From assembly GCA_016722525.1 (NCBI GenBank), contig JADKJB010000006.1, forward strand, positions 1-64,000: a stretch of 64,000 nucleotides of DNA. The letters run 5' to 3'. This document shows, piece by piece, positions 60,477 to 64,000 of this stretch (within the stretch, counting starts at the first letter, position 1; every line of letters starts with the position of its first letter). This stretch comes from Bacteroidota bacterium (GTDB taxonomy: Bacteria > Bacteroidota > Bacteroidia > AKYH767-A > OLB10). A model generated the notes under the pieces. That model was not told the DNA's origin and did not search any database. It was given only the letters and a program-made list of their open reading frames with translations. The translations under genes and the position numbers were made by a program.

Positions 60477-60751
60477 ATCAATTAATTTTTAGGTTGTTTG
60501 CTCGATAATTCATAACATCAAATGAAAATAAAAGGTAATTTATGAACCTTTTAAAGTCTATTAATGGCATCCAATGTGTTGATTCACAATGGAATTTGAA
60601 TGAATTTACTAACTGTTTTTAAACAACCTTACCTGTGAGATCCGGTTAGGGATTTTTGCACTCACAAGGCAATAGGGGGGAATATGCCGGTAAGAATGTG
60701 AGTTCAAAATTATAATTAATTTTACAAAAACAAAATAAAATTAAAAATAAT

Positions 60752-61183
60752 TTGAAAAAAGATCAAATTGCCTTGAAAGTTGTTGAAACTATGATGGCTC
60801 AGGATTACTTTAGCCAATGGCTGGGAATACAAGTGGAATCAGTGTCTCCGGGCAATTGTAGACTTTCTTTGACACTTAGAAAAGAGATGTTAAACGGATT
60901 TGGAATTGCACATGGAGGAATCGCTTTTTCTTTGGCCGACAGTGCACTGGCCTTTGCTTCAAATTCTCACAACAGGAAGAGTCTGGTAATAGAAACTTCG
61001 ATGTCGTTCACTGCTCCAGCTCGTGAAGGAGATGTATTAACTGCTGAGGCCGAAGAAGTGAATCTCACAGGAAGAACAGGTATTTATTATGTTACAGTAA
61101 CAGATCAGGAAAATAAAAAATTAGCAGTTTTTAAAGGGATTGTTTTCAGGAAACCCGATCATTGGTTTCCCGATGCTGAATGA
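60752..61183 (+). CDS. paaI: PaaI, hotdog-fold acyl-CoA thioesterase
   Basis: 143 residues from TTG 60752; an ATG at 60791 would give a protein about 13 residues shorter, but the family usually has this N-terminal helix. Core motif: KEMLNGFGIAHGGIAFSLADSALAFASNSHNR, with the hotdog-fold HGG. In the family it hydrolyses dead-end CoA esters (hydroxyphenylacetyl-CoA type) and rescues CoA. It is the first plus-strand gene after the regulatory insertion. Confidence 0.93.
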   Translation: MKKDQIALKVVETMMAQDYFSQWLGIQVESVSPGNCRLSLTLRKEMLNGFGIAHGGIAFSLADSALAFASNSHNRKSLVIETSMSFTAPAREGDVLTAEAEEVNLTGRTGIYYVTVTDQENKKLAVFKGIVFRKPDHWFPDAE

Positions 61184-61284
61184 TGTGTACCTTTGTGCCC
61201 GATTTTAATTCTTCAGAGGGCAGTCAGCTGAACGATTTTCAATCACTCTAAATTCTTTTTTTTCTTCTTAATTCATTTGAACTT

Positions 61285-62491
61285 ATGGAAAACGCATACA
61301 TAATAGATGGCATTAGAACAGCAGTTGGAAGTTTTGGAGGAAGCCTTTCAACCACCCGACCTGACGACCTGGCTGCTTTAGTCATCAAGGAATTAATGAA
61401 AAGAAATCAGCATTTAGATTATGCTAAAATTAATGAGGTTATTCTTGGCTGCGCTAACCAGGCAGGTGAGGATAATCGCAATGTTGCTCGGATGGCAACT
61501 TTGATTGCCGGATTGCCCTTTACAGTTCCGGCTGAAACAGTAAATATTTTATGTGCATCTGGAATGGCTGCTGTAGCAAATGCTGTGAAAAGTATAAAGG
61601 CCGGTGACGGTGATCTGTATATTGCAGGAGGGTGTTGAAAGTATGACCAGAGCTCCTTTTGTGATGTCCAAAGCCGGAACCGCATTTTCACGTGAAGTAC
61701 AGGTTTTTGATACAGCTATTGGATGGCGTTTTGTAAATCCTGTTATGAAGCAGCTTTATGGTACCGACAGCATGGGAGAAACAGCTGAAAATGTAGCATC
61801 CAAATATAATATTAGCAGGGCTGATCAGGATGCCTTTGCTTTAAATTCCCAGTTGAAGGCCGCTACAGCTGTTCAAAAGGGCCGCTTTGTAGCTGAAATT
61901 GTACCTGTGGTAATTCCTCAGAAAAAAGGTAATCCTATTATTTTTAATGAGGATGAATTTATCAAACCCAACACCACTCTGGAAGCGTTAAGCCGCCTTA
62001 AACCTGCCTTCCGTGAAAACGGGACAGTTACAGCAGGAAGTGCATCGGGTATAAATGATGGTGCAGCTGCATTATTAATAGCCTCTGAAAAAGCTGTTAC
62101 AGAAAATAAATTAAAACCCATTGCAAAAGTACTTGCTTCAGCCGTTACAGGCGTTGAACCTTCAGTGATGGGTATTGGCCCTGTCACTGCAGCAAGGGCA
62201 GCACTGAAAAAAGCCGGCATCAGCTTCAACGACCTTTCGGTCATTGAATTGAATGAAGCCTTTGCAGCCCAAGGGTTAGCATGTATTCGTGAATGGGGAC
62301 TAAAGGACCATGACTCCAGAATAAACCCTAACGGAGGAGCCATTGCAATTGGTCACCCTTTAGGTATGTCTGGAGCCCGACTTATTTTAACAGCAGCCAG
62401 AGAGTTGGAACTGATTGGTGGAAAGTATGCTCTTTGTACTATGTGCATTGGAGTAGGCCAAGGTTATGCCATGGTAATTGAAAGAGTTTAA
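61285..62491 (+). CDS. paaJ: PaaJ, 3-oxoadipyl-CoA thiolase (one frameshift)
   Basis: About 401 residues. The N-terminal piece (61285-61638) has ILCASGMAAVANAVKSI with the nucleophilic Cys. The C-terminal piece (to 62491) has NEAFAAQGLACIREW, NPNGGAIAIGHPLGMSGARL and CTMCIGVGQG with the second catalytic Cys. One extra G in GGAGGGTGTTG near 61628-61630 breaks the expected IAGGVESMTRAP. It cleaves 3-oxoadipyl-CoA and the unsaturated C8 intermediate in the known pathway. Confidence 0.93.
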
Positions 62492-62499
62492 CTGAATAA

Positions 62500-63090
62500 A
62501 TGATGATTTACGAATTCAACGGATTTATTCCGGTAGTGCACGAAACAGCTTTTGTTCATCCCAATGCAACAGTTACCGGAAATGTTATAATTGGCAAAGA
62601 TGTTTATATCGGTCCCGGAGCGGCAATTAGAGGAGATTGGGGACAAATAATTATCGAAGATGGTTGTAATGTGCAGGAAAACTGTACAATTCACATGTTT
62701 CCGGGCATTACCGTGCATCTTAAAGAAGCTGCACATATTGGCCACGGTGCCATAATTCATGGTGCCATTATCGGTAAAAACGTTTTGGTTGGAATGAATG
62801 CAGTAATTATGGATAATGCTCAAATTGGTGATAACAGCATAATTGGTGCTTTGAGTTTTGTTCCGGCTAATACTATTATCCCTGAAAAGAAAGTGGTTGT
62901 AGGCAATCCAGCCAAAATAGTAAAAGAGGCTTCGGAGGAAATGATTCAATGGAAGTCGCAAGGAACCCTTCTTTATCAGCAATTACCTGATGATTGTCGA
63001 AAATCACTTAAGCCTTGTGAGCCATTAAGGGAAATACCCTCCGACAGAAAAGTGCAGAATGATTCCTATAAGCCGTGGAAAAGTAGCTGA
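62500..63090 (+). CDS. paaY: PaaY, gamma-carbonic-anhydrase-like hexapeptide protein
   Basis: 196 residues, the length of E. coli PaaY. A left-handed beta-helix of hexapeptide repeats (VIIGKDVYIGPGAAIRGDWGQIIIEDGCNVQENCTIH) and metal-site histidines in HMFPG, HIGHGAIIHGA. PaaY in other bacteria acts as a thioesterase or protective accessory of the pathway. It lies 8 bases after paaJ. Confidence 0.93.
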   Translation: MMIYEFNGFIPVVHETAFVHPNATVTGNVIIGKDVYIGPGAAIRGDWGQIIIEDGCNVQENCTIHMFPGITVHLKEAAHIGHGAIIHGAIIGKNVLVGMNAVIMDNAQIGDNSIIGALSFVPANTIIPEKKVVVGNPAKIVKEASEEMIQWKSQGTLLYQQLPDDCRKSLKPCEPLREIPSDRKVQNDSYKPWKSS

Positions 63091-63260
63091 GTTTTAGTCT
63101 TTCTGACTTTTGAATGGGTCTCCAATGCATTCACTTTCCAATTGCTATTCTTGCTCAGATTTTTATGAAAGCATTGTTTTTGATCAAAAAAGTTTTCAAC
63201 TACCTATTAATAACTCCTGTTTCACTGCCTGAATGGTCATGGAGTTACTGGCTGAAATAG

Positions 63261-63268
63261 TATATTTG
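63261..63268 (+). promoter_or_regulatory. Possible -7 element before paaZ
   Basis: TATATTTG followed by C, matching TAnnTTTG, 20 bases before the paaZ start. No clear -33 TTTG was seen, so it is only a candidate. 63091-63260 holds no gene. Confidence 0.35.
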
Positions 63269-63288
63269 CAGCATAAGTTGAAAAAACA

Positions 63289-64000
63289 ATGAGATTAAAA
63301 AGTTTTGCCTCAGGCCAATGGGTAGAAGGAACCGGAAAAGGTGTTGAGTTATTTAATGCCGTTAACGGTGAACCAATAGGAACAGCAAGCTCTGAAGGAG
63401 TGGATTTTAAAGCAATGCTAGAATACGCCCGTAGTACAGGAGGGCCGGCATTGCGAAAAATGACTTTTCATGAGAGAGCGCTTATGTTGAAGAAGCTGGC
63501 TTTGTATCTGAGTGAAAAAAAGAAGTTGTTTTATGAACTTTCTGCTGCAACAGGAGCCACCAAGATAGGTTCAATGATTGATATTGATGGCGGAATCAGC
63601 ACCATGTTTGTTTGTGCCAGTAAGGGACGACGGGAGTTACCAGACGAAAAATTTCTGGTAGAAGGAAATCCGGAGCAGATCTCTAAGAATGGAACTTTCC
63701 TTGGTCAGCATATTTGTGTGCCGATGGAGGGTGTTGCCATTCACATAAATGCCTTTAATTTTCCGTGTTGGGGTATGCTCGAAAAAATTGCCCCTACCTT
63801 TCTGCCCGGAGTTCCGGCAATAGTTAAACCTGCTACTGTTACTTCCTACCTTACTGAATTGATGGTTAAAGAAATCATTAACTCAGGAATTTTACCTGCC
63901 GGTGCCTTGCAACTTATTTGTGGCGGTACCGGTAATTTGCTGGAGCATGTTACTTTACAGGACGTTGTTACATTTACTGGTTCTGCAACAACCGGACGCA
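63289..64000 (+). CDS. paaZ: PaaZ, oxepin-CoA hydrolase/semialdehyde dehydrogenase (cut by right edge)
   Basis: ATG 63289 opens a frame that runs off the window, so only the first 237 residues are visible. The sequence MRLKSFASGQWVEG, YELSAATGATK, MEGVAIHINAFNFPCWGMLEK and VTFTGSATTGR matches the N-terminal aldehyde dehydrogenase half of PaaZ, including the NAFNFP and FTGSA cofactor motifs. In the pathway it opens the oxepin ring and oxidises the aldehyde; the C-terminal hydratase domain should lie beyond 64000. Confidence 0.93.
   Translation, partial: MRLKSFASGQWVEGTGKGVELFNAVNGEPIGTASSEGVDFKAMLEYARSTGGPALRKMTFHERALMLKKLALYLSEKKKLFYELSAATGATKIGSMIDIDGGISTMFVCASKGRRELPDEKFLVEGNPEQISKNGTFLGQHICVPMEGVAIHINAFNFPCWGMLEKIAPTFLPGVPAIVKPATVTSYLTELMVKEIINSGILPAGALQLICGGTGNLLEHVTLQDVVTFTGSATTGR

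Noticed and set aside
60705..60712. Minus-strand TAATTTTG as promoter of the AOS-family gene
   Set aside because: It is about 230 bases from the start in very AT-rich DNA with no paired -33 element, so it may be chance.

Overview
The window looks like a chromosomal segment of a Bacteroidota bacterium, probably of the Chitinophagales/Saprospirales type (the order is inferred, not proven). The evidence is AT-rich DNA, promoters of the TTTG / TAnnTTTG kind, very large secreted proteins ending in a type IX secretion (T9SS) type A sorting domain, and a Bacteroidota-style Wzx/Wzy exopolysaccharide cluster. No rRNA, tRNA, CRISPR or insertion sequence was seen.

Layout. (1) Positions 1-32300 hold four consecutive plus-strand giant surface-protein genes, called A to D here: A 1-3164 (5' end outside the window), B 4165-8693, C 9772-20194 and D 21408-31818. 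They share the same 3' module (PKD-like domains plus a T9SS sorting domain), the same 3' flank and the same terminator hairpin. Each is followed by 290-560 bp of a degenerate 8-bp repeat (GTTTTATA/GTTTTATG). C and D also share a nearly identical direct repeat of about 3.2 kb. (2) Positions 32817-49605 are a minus-strand exopolysaccharide locus. In transcription order it encodes a Wza-like lipoprotein, a Wzc-like chain-length/tyrosine kinase protein, a Wzx flippase, two nucleotidyltransferase-fold proteins, a methyltransferase, a GT4 glycosyltransferase, a Wzy-like polymerase, a second GT4, a nucleotide-sugar epimerase, a two-domain oxidoreductase, an alpha/alpha-toroid protein and an initiating sugar-phosphate transferase. 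(3) Positions 49968-64000 carry phenylacetate catabolism: paaA-B-C-D-G-H, then paaI-J-Y-Z, with paaZ running off the right edge. The two halves are separated by twin hybrid-looking but single-output sensor kinases, a CheY-like regulator, a small protein and an acyl-CoA:amino-acid (AOS-family) synthase. paaE and paaF are not in the window.

How the parts work together. T9SS proteins A-D are predicted to be exported and held at the cell surface. The polysaccharide locus contains initiation, assembly, flipping, polymerisation and export functions for one exopolymer. The paa genes take phenylacetyl-CoA through ring epoxidation, isomerisation, ring opening and beta-oxidation; the activating ligase, the reductase PaaE and the hydratase PaaF must lie elsewhere.

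Sequence quality matters here. Many genes, including conserved ones such as paaH and paaJ, are broken by single-base indels, often in homopolymers, or by isolated stops. An Illumina P5 flow-cell adapter fragment is embedded in gene B at 8502-8525. Most of the apparent pseudogenes are therefore more likely assembly errors than biological decay, so I annotate whole genes across these lesions and list each lesion. I found no clearly new defence or mobile system. The most unusual genuine biology is the array of giant repeat genes with octamer tails, the paired nucleotidyltransferases in the polysaccharide locus, and the twin kinases sharing an unrecognised membrane domain.
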